Shown here: one piece after another, positions 33,141 to 41,449 of the stretch | Numbering within the stretch: position 1 is the stretch's first letter | Layout: each line of letters opens with the position of its first letter | The notes under the pieces: model-generated | Told to the model about the DNA's origin: nothing | Databases searched by the model: none | What the model saw: only the letters and a program-made list of their open reading frames with translations | From: Bog-473 sp963701955 | GTDB lineage: Bacteria > Actinomycetota > Acidimicrobiia > Acidimicrobiales > RAAP-2 | Reading direction: 5' to 3' | Length of the DNA: 64,000 bases | Assembly (NCBI GenBank): GCA_963701955.1 | Contig: OY969694.1 | Coordinates: 124,001 to 188,000, forward strand | Translations under genes and position numbers: made by a program

Positions 33141-33712
33141 GCCGAGCTGCTCGGGACATGCTCATGAGCCCTAGTCTGCGATTCGTGGAAGGTCGATTCC
33201 TTCAGGCGGACGACATGGCCGGCCTTCGATCGCAGGCGCTCGAGGCCGAGTCGGCCGACGTGGACGCGCTCTTCGTGTGCGAGGCGCCGCTGGGCGACCC
33301 CGTCGTCCTCGCCGCGGCGCTGAGTGGGGTGGTCCGGGGTTCGATGCTCGGGATCGGTGTGACCCAGGTCCTCAATGGTCGGCATCCGGCGATCCTTGCT
33401 CGTGAGCTGACCTGCCTCGACCTCATCTGCGGAGGGCGTTCGATCCTCTGTTTCCGTCCGCCGTTCCTCGACGGTCTCCACGAGGTCATGGCGATGTGCC
33501 GGGAGCTGTGGCGTGAGGGGTCGGTGAGCGGTCAGGCCGGGCCCTTCCGCGTGGAAGGTGCGGTGAACCGACCGCACCTGAGCGGCCGCACCCCTCTGCT
33601 CGCGCTGGACCTGACCGGGCCCGCGCGGCCGCCGGGGGAGCTCGTCGTGGCGGCCGACGTGGTGCTTCGCCCGAGCGACGTCGAGGGCAACTGCACGATG
33701 GAGTACGTCTGA
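33137..33712 (+). CDS. short luciferase-like (LLM) flavin/F420 oxidoreductase domain protein
   Basis: The GTG at 33137 overlaps the dprA stop and gives 191 residues. LGIGVTQVLNGRHPAILARE, LTCLDLICGGRSILCFRP and FLDGLHEVMAMCRELWREG are luciferase-like monooxygenase segments, including the ILARE/LDLICGGR block. The protein is about half the usual length, lacking a full TIM barrel. It may be a degenerate regulator or a partner-dependent enzyme. It is part of the comM-dprA operon. Confidence 0.7.
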   Translation: MSRAARDMLMSPSLRFVEGRFLQADDMAGLRSQALEAESADVDALFVCEAPLGDPVVLAAALSGVVRGSMLGIGVTQVLNGRHPAILARELTCLDLICGGRSILCFRPPFLDGLHEVMAMCRELWREGSVSGQAGPFRVEGAVNRPHLSGRTPLLALDLTGPARPPGELVVAADVVLRPSDVEGNCTMEYV

Positions 33713-33740
33713 GGACGACCGATGGGGGTGGCCACCGGGC

Positions 33741-34217
33741 TCAGGGTTGGACGCAGAACGGGTTGCTGGAGTTGATGGTGCTCTCGCCGCTCGCAGAGGA
33801 CTTGGAGCTGGCCCAGTTCGTGCCGACGTCGGCCACGACCTCGTACCAGTAGTTCGTCCCGGCGGTGAGGGTGCCGCTGGTCCACGAGGTTCCCGACACG
33901 CCGGTCGCCACCGATGAGTAGGTGCCCGTGGCCGATGTGGTCGACTGCCAGATGGCATAGGCCGTGGCGTGGGTCACGGCACTCCAGGTGACCTTGATCG
34001 TCTTGGTGGTGGTCGGGGCGGCGCAGACCGCCGACACGCCGGTCGGGGCGACGGGGATCGCCTGGGAGTGTGCCTCACCCTTGCTCCCCGCTGCGAGCCC
34101 GGGCTTCCACGAGGTCGCCCACGCGTCAGACGAGGGGCTCACGCCAATGCCGAGAGCGGTCGCCCCTACGGCAACGACGAGGAGGGCACCGCGCCGCCAG
34201 ACGGGCGCCCTCCTCAT
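33741..34217 (-). CDS. secreted fibronectin type III-like protein
   Basis: The 158-residue protein starts at MRRAPVWRRGALLVVAVGAT (34217), a basic N-terminus plus hydrophobic signal segment. It continues WKPGLAAGSKGEAHSQAIPV and an FnIII domain (APTGVSAVCAAPTTTKTIKV, then WSAVTHATAYAIW, GTNYWYEVVADVG). It ends SSNPFCVQP. Cys in CAAP and CVQP may pair. It shares the GLxAGSxGEg segment with the next upstream gene (34256-34861), so the two exported proteins probably work together as a surface or pilus-like structure. Confidence 0.78.
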   Translation of the reverse strand: MRRAPVWRRGALLVVAVGATALGIGVSPSSDAWATSWKPGLAAGSKGEAHSQAIPVAPTGVSAVCAAPTTTKTIKVTWSAVTHATAYAIWQSTTSATGTYSSVATGVSGTSWTSGTLTAGTNYWYEVVADVGTNWASSKSSASGESTINSSNPFCVQP

Positions 34218-34255
34218 CGCTGCCGGGTCGTCCTCTACGGGGCAGTGAGGACAGA

Positions 34256-34861
34256 TCAGGACGTCCAGGCGTCCGTCGCCGGGGACGTCGTCGAAGTGGC
34301 GGCTCCACCGGTCGCTGTCACACCGGTCAACGACGGCATGGAGAAGTAGGTGCCGGCGCACGCCGCGGGGGAGGTCGTGGCCATCGATGCGTCATTGGTC
34401 AGCGTCACGACGAGCGGGTTGTTGCTGGCGCCTGACGCCCCGACGGTGAGTGCGCTGGTCAAGGTGTGCGAGCTCCCACTCGTGCCCGTGGAGAAGTTCC
34501 AGCCGACAAGGCTCGTCGTGCCCGAGCACCCCGTTTGAGGCGTGCTCAGCGCGTTGGTGGTGTAGCCCGCGGCATAGGTCGCGTTCGTCGGCAGGTTCAC
34601 CGCGCTGATGGTCACCGGGTAGGAGTTGGGGTTGGCGATCGTCACGACCACGTCACCGGTGCCTCCGGGGTACAACAGGTTGGACGCCGCAGGGGAGGCC
34701 ACCGCGCTGATGCTGAGGTTCGTGATGGTGGCCGACTGGCCCTCACCCGAGGAGCCCGCGGTCAGCCCCACCACCCAATTGGTGGCGGCGTAGGCGGCTA
34801 CACCGGTGAGCAGGACGCCGACCACGGCCGACACGACCTTCATGCGCCGCGAATACCTCAT
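34256..34861 (-). CDS. secreted TasA/camelysin-like surface protein
   Basis: The 201-residue protein starts at ATG 34861, which has GGAAG upstream; the in-frame GTG at 34900 is less likely. A signal peptide (MKVVSAVVGVLLTGVAAYAA) precedes NWVVGLTAGSSGEGQSATIT, then Ig-like strands with GGTGDVVVTIANPNSYPVTI. It is Thr/Ser rich with two cysteines. The layout resembles SipW-exported fibre proteins, but no SipW peptidase is adjacent. It shares the GLTAGSSGEG segment with the FnIII protein downstream and probably forms an operon with it. Confidence 0.7.
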   Translation of the reverse strand: MRYSRRMKVVSAVVGVLLTGVAAYAATNWVVGLTAGSSGEGQSATITNLSISAVASPAASNLLYPGGTGDVVVTIANPNSYPVTISAVNLPTNATYAAGYTTNALSTPQTGCSGTTSLVGWNFSTGTSGSSHTLTSALTVGASGASNNPLVVTLTNDASMATTSPAACAGTYFSMPSLTGVTATGGAATSTTSPATDAWTS

Positions 34862-35119
34862 CGCTCTTCCGGTTACGTGCTTCACGAACTGCGACCTCAC
34901 TGTCCTTGTGTGCCGACCGCCACCCAGCGGCGAGAAGTCTCTGTGTCACCGGAGTCCTCGGAGGGACCAAAGGCCCGCTTAAGTGGTGTTGACGCATTTG
35001 GACGCCCGACGAAATCCGTCGTCTGGCGCCAGCTTCTTCGCACGGCTCGCCACGCGGGGGCAGCGCGACCCGGGGTGACTCGGTGGAAAGGCTCACTCTG
35101 GCCCGAGCCAGAGCCGATA
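34862..35119. promoter_or_regulatory. divergent promoter region: surface-protein pair versus two-component pair
   Basis: These 258 bp separate the minus-strand exported pair from the plus-strand kinase-regulator pair. A hairpin-forming CGACGAAATCCGTCG lies near 35007-35021. The arrangement suggests that the regulator controls the divergent exported genes (inference). Confidence 0.4.
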
Positions 35120-36760
35120 ATGCAGGGGATGCGTCCGGCGCTGCACCGAGAGGAACTGCTCCGCCACCTGCCCTTCGCCGCGATGGCGCTGGTCGGGCAG
35201 GTCAGCGCGCTGTGGCCGCCCGGTCCTATCGACGTGACGGCCTACCGCATCAGCACGGGCCTCCTCGTCGTCAACGCAGTCCTCATTGTGCGCCGGCCGG
35301 GACGCCCCGAGCGCACCTGGCTGGTGCGGGCCGGCGTCTACATCACGTCGCTGTCGTTCCTCATGCTCGCCATGGGGGGGATCAACAGCGGGCTGGGCGC
35401 CCTGCTCTTGGTCCCCGTGGTGGGCATCGCCCTGTACGGGGAGATCTGGGAATCGGTGGTGGTCACGGGATTCGTCCTCAGCGCGACCCTGGCGGTGTCT
35501 CTGGCCAGCGGGCCTCAGCTGGCGGGCGCCACGCCGCGAGGGCTCGTGCTGGTCGGCTGCCTGGCCGCCATGGTGTCGGTCGGGATCCACACGCTTCGAC
35601 GGCGACTGATCCAGTCCAATAGCGACACGCGGACGCTCCTCGAGCTCGAGAAGGCATTGTCCGAAGCCTCCCGTGAGCTCGTGCAGCTGTCCGACCCTCC
35701 GGCGATCACGACACTGGGCACCGAGCTGGCGGCGAGGATCGCCTCGTCTCCCGGGGACCCGAGGCCTCGGGCCGGCTACTTCCGCATTGAAGGTGGGCGG
35801 GTCACCGTCGACGGCGAGTTCGGAACGTCGGGCCGGGCGATGGAGGAGTCGTGGCTCCTCGACGAGCACCCCTACCTGCGCGAGGCGGTGACGACACGGA
35901 GCCCGTTGTCGGTGCAGATCGATCTCGAACGGATGGGGCCGACCGTGCGGTCCGTCCTCGCGGGGAGCGGGGTCACCCATGGTGCCCTGGTGCCCGTCTG
36001 CCCGGACGGGGTGCTCGAGGGAGTGCTCTCGGTGTCCTCTCGGGGGACCCCGATCTCGGACGAATGCCTCGATCGGCTGGCGTCGCTCGGGCGCTTCTTG
36101 GAGCTCGCCCTGGCCAATTGGTCCGCCCACGAGAAGTTGAAGGATCAGGCCACGGCCGACGAGCGGCGTCGCATCGCCCGGGAGCTGCACGACGGCCTGG
36201 CGCACGAGTTGGCCTTCATCGCCAGCAAGACCCGCGGCTCACGGGCCGGGCTGACCAAGTCCGAGCTGAACGTGCGCGAGCTCGCCGGAGCGGCTGACCG
36301 GGCCCTCGACGAGGCTCGCCGGGCGATCACCGTGCTCTCCGCAGCGCGCCCGCAGACGTTGGAGGACGCCATCGCCCAGACCGCCGAAGACCTGGCGTCG
36401 CGCCTCGGGATGGCGGTCGACCTCCAGCTGACGAGTGAGATCGAGGTCCCCGGGGAGGTCACGGAGAACGTGCTTCGCATCGTGCGCGAAGCCATCACGA
36501 ACGCGGCGATGCACGGCGGGTCTGCCCACCTCTGGGTCCGCCTCGAGCAGGCCGATCGGGTGCGCCTCGTGATCGAGGACGACGGGTGTGGCTTCGACGC
36601 ACGCGCCGATTCGATGGACGCCGGTTCGATGGACGCGGGTTCGATGGACGCGGGCTTCGGACTGGTGAGCATGCGCGAGCGGGCGACATCGATCGGGGCC
36701 GAGCTCGAGGTCGTCTCGGCGCCGCATCGGGGTACCCGGGTGACGGTGACCTTCGGATGA
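35120..36760 (+). CDS. NarL-type sensor histidine kinase with GAF-like domain and a tandem-repeat insertion
   Basis: The protein has 546 residues, from ATG 35120 (ATG 35129 is also possible). It has about six membrane helices in residues 10-155, a GAF-like linker domain (TELAARIASSPGDPRPRAGY to VLSVSSRGTPISDECLDRLA), then HisKA_3 (RRIARELHDGLAHELAFIAS, acceptor His in ELHDG) and a HATPase (REAITNAAMHGGSAHLWVRL, DDGCGFDARA). Three copies of SMDAG are inserted between the DDGCGF box and GFGLVSMRERA, in the ATP-lid region. It overlaps the response regulator by 4 nt. Confidence 0.93.
   Translation: MQGMRPALHREELLRHLPFAAMALVGQVSALWPPGPIDVTAYRISTGLLVVNAVLIVRRPGRPERTWLVRAGVYITSLSFLMLAMGGINSGLGALLLVPVVGIALYGEIWESVVVTGFVLSATLAVSLASGPQLAGATPRGLVLVGCLAAMVSVGIHTLRRRLIQSNSDTRTLLELEKALSEASRELVQLSDPPAITTLGTELAARIASSPGDPRPRAGYFRIEGGRVTVDGEFGTSGRAMEESWLLDEHPYLREAVTTRSPLSVQIDLERMGPTVRSVLAGSGVTHGALVPVCPDGVLEGVLSVSSRGTPISDECLDRLASLGRFLELALANWSAHEKLKDQATADERRRIARELHDGLAHELAFIASKTRGSRAGLTKSELNVRELAGAADRALDEARRAITVLSAARPQTLEDAIAQTAEDLASRLGMAVDLQLTSEIEVPGEVTENVLRIVREAITNAAMHGGSAHLWVRLEQADRVRLVIEDDGCGFDARADSMDAGSMDAGSMDAGFGLVSMRERATSIGAELEVVSAPHRGTRVTVTFG
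36610..36654 (+). repeat. in-frame tandem repeat, 3 x 15 bp, in histidine kinase
   Basis: The unit TTCGATGGACGCGGG occurs three times (first copy with one change), encoding three SMDAG-type pentapeptides in the ATP-lid of the kinase. The frame is kept for any copy number. Confidence 0.95.
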
Positions 36761-37410
36761 ACATGCCGATCACCGTGCTGTTGGCCGATGATCACGCACG
36801 CACCCGGGCGCTCGTGCGCGGGGCGCTCGAGCGTACGGGAGACTTCCACGTGTGCGTGGAGGCGACCGACGCCGCCAGCGCGGTCGAAGGGGCCAAGCGG
36901 GAACACCCCGACGTCTGCCTGATCGACATCAACATGCCCGGAAACGGGATCGCCGCCGCGGCGGGGATCACCGGTGCGCTGCCCGACACCGCGGTCGTGA
37001 TGTTGACCGTGTCACGCCAAGACGACGACCTCTTCGATGCGCTGCGCGCCGGGGCGTCGGGCTACCTGCTCAAGGGGATCGACGAGGACTCCATCGCCGA
37101 ATCGCTCCACCGTGTGCTGGCGGGCGAGGCGACGTTGCCGGGCAGCCTGGTGGCACGGCTGGTCGACGAGTTCCGCGATCGCGAGAGCCGGAGGGTCGCC
37201 ATGCCCGAGGGCCAGGTGGCCCGTCTCACCGGGAGGGAATGGGACGTGCTCGAGCTCATGCGCAAGGGTGCGAGCACCGCGGACATCGCCGATCGCCTCT
37301 TCGTGACGCCGACCACCGTGCGCAGCCACGTCTCGTCCATTCTGCGCAAGCTCGGCGTGCCCACCCGCGAGGCGGCCATCAAACTTCTCGACGGAGAGCC
37401 CGGAGGGTGA
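36757..37410 (+). CDS. NarL/FixJ family response regulator
   Basis: This 217-residue protein's receiver has the DD pair in LLADDHARTRAL, the phospho-acceptor Asp in VCLIDINMPGNG, the switch Thr in VVMLTVSRQDDD and Lys in LLKGIDED. The C-terminal LuxR helix-turn-helix reads LTGREWDVLELMRKGASTAD. The ATG overlaps the kinase TGA. It is the cognate partner of the preceding kinase and, by location, a candidate regulator of the divergent exported pair. Confidence 0.95.
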   Translation: MNMPITVLLADDHARTRALVRGALERTGDFHVCVEATDAASAVEGAKREHPDVCLIDINMPGNGIAAAAGITGALPDTAVVMLTVSRQDDDLFDALRAGASGYLLKGIDEDSIAESLHRVLAGEATLPGSLVARLVDEFRDRESRRVAMPEGQVARLTGREWDVLELMRKGASTADIADRLFVTPTTVRSHVSSILRKLGVPTREAAIKLLDGEPGG

Positions 37411-37443
37411 TTCGGGGGGCGACGACCGGGCTACCGTGACACG

Positions 37444-38319
37444 GTGCTGGTGGGCGCCCACGTCAGGGCAGGAGGAGACCTCCTGCCGGCGCTGCGTCAC
37501 GGGCGGGAGATCGGCGCCGACGTGGTCCAGGTCTTCACCCAGAGCCCGCGGGCCTGGAAGCCGATGCAGTACGGCGACGACGTGCTCGAGCGTTACCGCG
37601 CCGCCCAGGCCGCCGAGGACCAGGTGCGGCACACCTTCTGCCATGCCACCTACCTGATCAACCTGGCCGCTCCCGACGCGGAGGTGAGGGAGCGCTCACG
37701 GGCGTGCCTGCAGGCCAATCTGGCGGTGGCGACGGGGATGGGCGCGTCGGGGCTGGTACTCCACGTGGGCAGCCACCGCGGGCACGGTTTCGACACCGCG
37801 TTGCCCCAGGTGGCCGACCTGCTGCTCGAGGCGCTGGCCAGCCAACCCCATGGTGCCTGCCCCATCTTGTTGGAGAATGCCGCGGGAACCGGGGACACGG
37901 TGGGCAGAACCTTCGAGGAGCTCGCCGATATTCTGGCGGCGCTCGGGGCTGAGGGGCGGCGGCTCGGAGTGTGTCTGGACACGCAGCACCTGTGGGCCTC
38001 GGGCGTGGACTACCGAACGGTTCGTCGGGCTGACGCCGTGGTGGCGCGATTCGACGACGTGGTGGGACTGGACCACCTGTGTTGCCTCCACCTCAACGAC
38101 TCCAAGGTTGCGCTGGGGGCCAACCGGGACCGGCACGAGAACATCGGGGAGGGAACCATCGGGGCGGCCGCCCTGGGCAACCTCGTCTCGCACCCCGCCC
38201 TCGCAGGGCTGCCCGCCATCTTGGAGGTTCCCGGCGCGGGAGCCGGTGCCCGAGCCGAAGATGTGGAAGCCGCCCGGGCGGCGGTGGCCCGGGGGGTCGC
38301 CCGTCGACGCCGGTCCTAA
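37444..38319 (+). CDS. nfo: deoxyribonuclease IV (AP endonuclease, Nfo family)
   Basis: The protein has 291 residues. The TIM-barrel metal ligands are recognisable in VLHVGSHRGHG, LLENAAGTGDT, LDTQHLWASG, HLNDSKVALGANRDRHENI and GEGTIG, LEVPGAG at the end. These bind the three-zinc centre. The enzyme cuts abasic sites in base-excision repair. The GTG start at 37444 gives the canonical MLVGAHVRAGGD. It lies just upstream of fumC. Confidence 0.96.
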   Translation: MLVGAHVRAGGDLLPALRHGREIGADVVQVFTQSPRAWKPMQYGDDVLERYRAAQAAEDQVRHTFCHATYLINLAAPDAEVRERSRACLQANLAVATGMGASGLVLHVGSHRGHGFDTALPQVADLLLEALASQPHGACPILLENAAGTGDTVGRTFEELADILAALGAEGRRLGVCLDTQHLWASGVDYRTVRRADAVVARFDDVVGLDHLCCLHLNDSKVALGANRDRHENIGEGTIGAAALGNLVSHPALAGLPAILEVPGAGAGARAEDVEAARAAVARGVARRRRS

Positions 38320-38328
38320 GCTGGCCAC

Positions 38329-39717
38329 GTGACCACGACCCGGATCGAACGCGACAGCATGGGGGAGATCGACGTCCCCGCGGACCGCTACTGGGGCGCG
38401 CAGACGCAGCGTTCCCTGCACCATTTCGACATCGGTATCGAGACGATGCCCAAGTCCCTCATCAGGGCCTTCGGGATCCTCAAGGGAGCGTCGGCTTCGG
38501 TCAACCGCGAGCTCGGGAAGCTCGACGACACCCGGGCGGGCCTCATTGAGCAGGCAGCCGGAGAGGTGGCCAAGGGCGCTCTCGACGAGCACTTCCCGCT
38601 GCGCATCTGGCAGACGGGAAGTGGCACGCAGACCAACATGAACGCCAACGAGGTCATCTCGAACCGGGCCATCGAGCTCGCCGGTGGAGAGATGGGCTCG
38701 AAGGACCCGGTCCACCCGAACGACCACGTCAACATGTCGCAATCGTCGAACGACACATTTCCCACGGCCATGCACATCGCCGCGGTGGAGCAGATCGTGC
38801 ACCACCTCGTCCCGTCGGTGAGCTCGCTGCGCGACGCGCTGCATCAGCGGGCGCTCGAGTTCGACACTGTGACCAAGATCGGCCGCACCCATCTGATGGA
38901 CGCCGTCCCGCTGACCCTGGGCCAGGAGTTCTCCGGCTATGTGGCCCAGCTGAGCGCCGACCTCGAGCGCATCGAGCAGACCCTCCCTGGTCTCTACGAG
39001 CTGGCTGCCGGCGGCACGGCGGTTGGCACCGGGCTGAACACCCACCCCGAGTTCGGCGAGCGTGTGGCCCGGACCATCGCCGAGATGACCGGGCTCCCGT
39101 TCGTCACCGCGCCCAACAAGTTCGCCGCGCTGGCCGCCCACGACGCGTTGGTCTTCGCCCACGGGGCGCTCAGGACACTCGCGGTGTCGCTCATGAAGAT
39201 CGCCGACGACCTCCGTTGGCTGGGATCGGGTCCGCGCAGCGGGCTGGGCGAGCTGGCCCTGCCGGAGAACGAGCCCGGTTCGTCGATCATGCCGGGCAAG
39301 GTCAACCCCACTCAGAGCGAGGCCATGATCATGGTCGGGATCCAGGTGCTGGGCAACGACATGGCCGTGGCCACGGCGGGCAGTCGGGGCAACCTCGAGC
39401 TCAATGTGTGCAAGCCCGTGATCGCTTACAACGTCATGCAGTCGATTTCCCTCATGACCGACGCCTGCCGCGGCTTCCGCGAGTTCTGCGTGGACGGGCT
39501 CCAGCCGGACCTGCCCCAGATCGAGCGGCATCTGAAGAACTCGCTCATGCTGGTCACCGCGCTGAACCCCATCATCGGGTACGACAACGCGGCGAAGGTG
39601 GCCAAGAAGGCGCACAAGGAGCGCACGACGCTTCGCGAGGCCGCCCTCGAGCTCGGCCTGCTCACGGCCGAGGAGTTCGACGCCGCCGTGCGGCCCGAAG
39701 AGATGACGCATCCGTGA
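38329..39717 (+). CDS. fumC: class II fumarate hydratase
   Basis: This 462-residue protein has the GSSIMPGKVNPTQSEA signature near residue 317, TGSGTQTNMNANEV and SQSSNDTFPTAMH, with the catalytic His in the KIGRTHLMDAVPLTLGQE block. It converts fumarate to malate in the citric acid cycle without an iron-sulfur cluster. It is preceded 9 bp upstream by nfo and overlaps the pterin dehydratase gene by 4 nt. Confidence 0.98.
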   Translation: MTTTRIERDSMGEIDVPADRYWGAQTQRSLHHFDIGIETMPKSLIRAFGILKGASASVNRELGKLDDTRAGLIEQAAGEVAKGALDEHFPLRIWQTGSGTQTNMNANEVISNRAIELAGGEMGSKDPVHPNDHVNMSQSSNDTFPTAMHIAAVEQIVHHLVPSVSSLRDALHQRALEFDTVTKIGRTHLMDAVPLTLGQEFSGYVAQLSADLERIEQTLPGLYELAAGGTAVGTGLNTHPEFGERVARTIAEMTGLPFVTAPNKFAALAAHDALVFAHGALRTLAVSLMKIADDLRWLGSGPRSGLGELALPENEPGSSIMPGKVNPTQSEAMIMVGIQVLGNDMAVATAGSRGNLELNVCKPVIAYNVMQSISLMTDACRGFREFCVDGLQPDLPQIERHLKNSLMLVTALNPIIGYDNAAKVAKKAHKERTTLREAALELGLLTAEEFDAAVRPEEMTHP

Positions 39718-40013
39718 GCGAGCCGGTACTCGACGGGGCCGAGGTGGACGCTGCGCTCGAGGAGCAGGGCCTGCACTGGTCGAGATCCGGCGACACCCTG
39801 GTGACGACGGTGAAGCTGCACGACTTCGCCGCCGCGCTCGAATTCGTCAATGCGGTGGGCGCCGCGGCGGAGGCGGCCAATCACCACCCCGATATCGACA
39901 TCCGCTGGAACACGGTGCACCTGGCCCTGACCACGCACTCGGTGGGAGGTCTCACCCTGCTCGACCTGGCACTGGCCGGTGCCATCGATCGCATGCGGTC
40001 CGACACACGGTGA
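39714..40013 (+). CDS. 4a-hydroxytetrahydrobiopterin dehydratase (pterin carbinolamine dehydratase)
   Basis: This 99-residue protein starts with GTG overlapping the fumC stop. EAANHHPDIDIRWNTVHLAL and THSVGGLTLLDLALA carry the His-His and Asp of the PCD active site. It recycles oxidised pterin cofactors or serves molybdopterin metabolism. The length is complete for the family. Confidence 0.95.
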   Translation: MSEPVLDGAEVDAALEEQGLHWSRSGDTLVTTVKLHDFAAALEFVNAVGAAAEAANHHPDIDIRWNTVHLALTTHSVGGLTLLDLALAGAIDRMRSDTR

Positions 40014-40056
40014 GTGAGGAGGCCCGGCTGACGGCGGCCGGCCCGCCCGCGAGCCG

Positions 40057-40833
40057 CTAGCCGGACCGTTCTGGGGGCTCGTCGAGGAGCCCCGCCCTCA
40101 ACCCGTCGACCAGGCCTGGACGGGCGCCGAGGATGGCCACGTAGGACTCCACGGACCCGTACCGCGAGCGCAGGTGGTCCAGCAAACGCTCCATCTGTGC
40201 AGGATCAGCCGAGAACACCTCGTCGACCTCCTCGAAGGCGGCTCGAAGCTCGGGGTGCCGGTCGAACAGCCTGGCCCGGAGGACCTCCATCGCCTGTGCG
40301 CTGATGGCATAGTCCGCCACGACGGTGGGTTCGTCCACGCCGACCAGGGACAGGATGAGGGCGCAGAGCACGCCGGTCCGGTCCTTGCCCGCCGCGCAGT
40401 GGACGACCGCCGGGAGCGCCTTGGGCTCGGCGAGCACCGCCAGCGCGGCCAGGATCCGATCCCCGGCCCGCTCGACCATCTCGAGGTACTGCGAGCCCAA
40501 GAAGCCCGGTTGGCGCTCGAACTGCTCGGCGTCGGGGAGCCGGCCGATGAGGGGAAGGTGATGAAAGGACACCGGGTGCGCACGGACGTCGAACCGGCTG
40601 CGCTCGAACTCCTCGCCCGAACGAAGGTCGATCACGGTCCGGATCCCCAGCGACCGCACGACCTCCATGTCGGCCTCGGTCAGTTCGCCGAGGCCGTCAG
40701 CCCGGAACAGTACCCGCCAGCGGGTCTCGGTACCTCCGGCGGCCCGGTACCCACCGAGGTCGCGGAAGTTCACCGCGCCCTCCAGGGCGATGAGACGTCC
40801 GGGCGGTTCGAGCCCCTCGGGTGAAGTGCTCAC
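40057..40833 (-). CDS. tyrosine-protein phosphatase (Y_phosphatase3)
   Basis: This 258-residue protein has the N-terminal NFRDLGGY motif, RTVIDLRSGEEFERS and the CX5R loop VVHCAAGKDRTGVL. It belongs to the bacterial family related to MptpB/IphP, which dephosphorylates tyrosine and sometimes phosphoinositides. It is convergent with the pterin dehydratase and lies 21 bp downstream of the pspAB gene, so it may be the last gene of the Psp operon. Confidence 0.93.
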   Translation of the reverse strand: MSTSPEGLEPPGRLIALEGAVNFRDLGGYRAAGGTETRWRVLFRADGLGELTEADMEVVRSLGIRTVIDLRSGEEFERSRFDVRAHPVSFHHLPLIGRLPDAEQFERQPGFLGSQYLEMVERAGDRILAALAVLAEPKALPAVVHCAAGKDRTGVLCALILSLVGVDEPTVVADYAISAQAMEVLRARLFDRHPELRAAFEEVDEVFSADPAQMERLLDHLRSRYGSVESYVAILGARPGLVDGLRAGLLDEPPERSG

Positions 40834-40854
40834 GTCAGCGCTGAGCCGCCGGGG

Positions 40855-41427
40855 TCACGAGACCGGCATGTCCCACATCGGGAACCACCGTGCCAGATCG
40901 GACTCGAACGGCAGGTCGGCCCCGACCATGGACCGGATGCGCAACTCGAGCTCGGTGTCGCGTCGCTCCTTCTCGTTGTCGACGGGGGCGAAGGGGTAGA
41001 ACGTCCCGCGCTTGAACAGATAGACGAGCCGGAAGGCCCGGGCGTCGTTCGGCGCGTCGGATCCGGGGACGAAGCCGAAGACCGAGCACAAGAGTTGGGC
41101 CCCCCAGCCGTTCTCCTGCAGTGTGGAGTTCGCCATGTGGATCTTGGTGACGAGCTCCTCGAGGTCCGGATCGTCGAGCAACAGCCAGCCGTAGTCGAAG
41201 GAGTCCACGGCCTGGCTGAAGCCGCCACTGACGAGATCGGCGATCTCCTTCTGGGCCTCCGCCGTGGCCTGCCCCGGCGGGGACTTCCAGCACACGCCGG
41301 CGTGACCCGAGCTGACCAGCCCTCCGGCACTCTGCAGCGTCAGCGCGGCGGTGGGCAGGGCGAAGAGCGCGTCGAGGTTGGCGCGGACGGGCTTCGAGCG
41401 GCCCAGGATGGTGTCGAAGAGGCCCAA
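40855..41427 (-). CDS. pspAB: PspA-associated protein PspAB
   Basis: The TTG at 41427 starts GLFDTILGRSKPVRANLDAL, the characteristic PspAB beginning; the longer frame upstream runs back into htpX. The 190-residue protein continues STLQENGWGAQLLCSVFGFV, LVYLFKRGTFYPFAP and LARWFPMWDMPVS, all family blocks. PspAB is found with PspA and HtpX in actinobacterial phage-shock loci and is thought to act in envelope stress. It follows htpX by 22 bp. Confidence 0.88.
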   Translation of the reverse strand: MGLFDTILGRSKPVRANLDALFALPTAALTLQSAGGLVSSGHAGVCWKSPPGQATAEAQKEIADLVSGGFSQAVDSFDYGWLLLDDPDLEELVTKIHMANSTLQENGWGAQLLCSVFGFVPGSDAPNDARAFRLVYLFKRGTFYPFAPVDNEKERRDTELELRIRSMVGADLPFESDLARWFPMWDMPVS

Positions 41428-41449
41428 CGCCCGGACTTCCGGACTCGCG

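Noticed and set aside
34900..35119. Possible riboswitch in the leader of the exported pair
   Set aside because: Short hairpins can be drawn, but no known riboswitch core was recognised.
37696..39711. 671-codon minus-strand frame opposite nfo and fumC
   Set aside because: Both genes on the plus strand are unmistakable. The antisense frame has low-complexity Arg/Gly/His composition typical of shadows.
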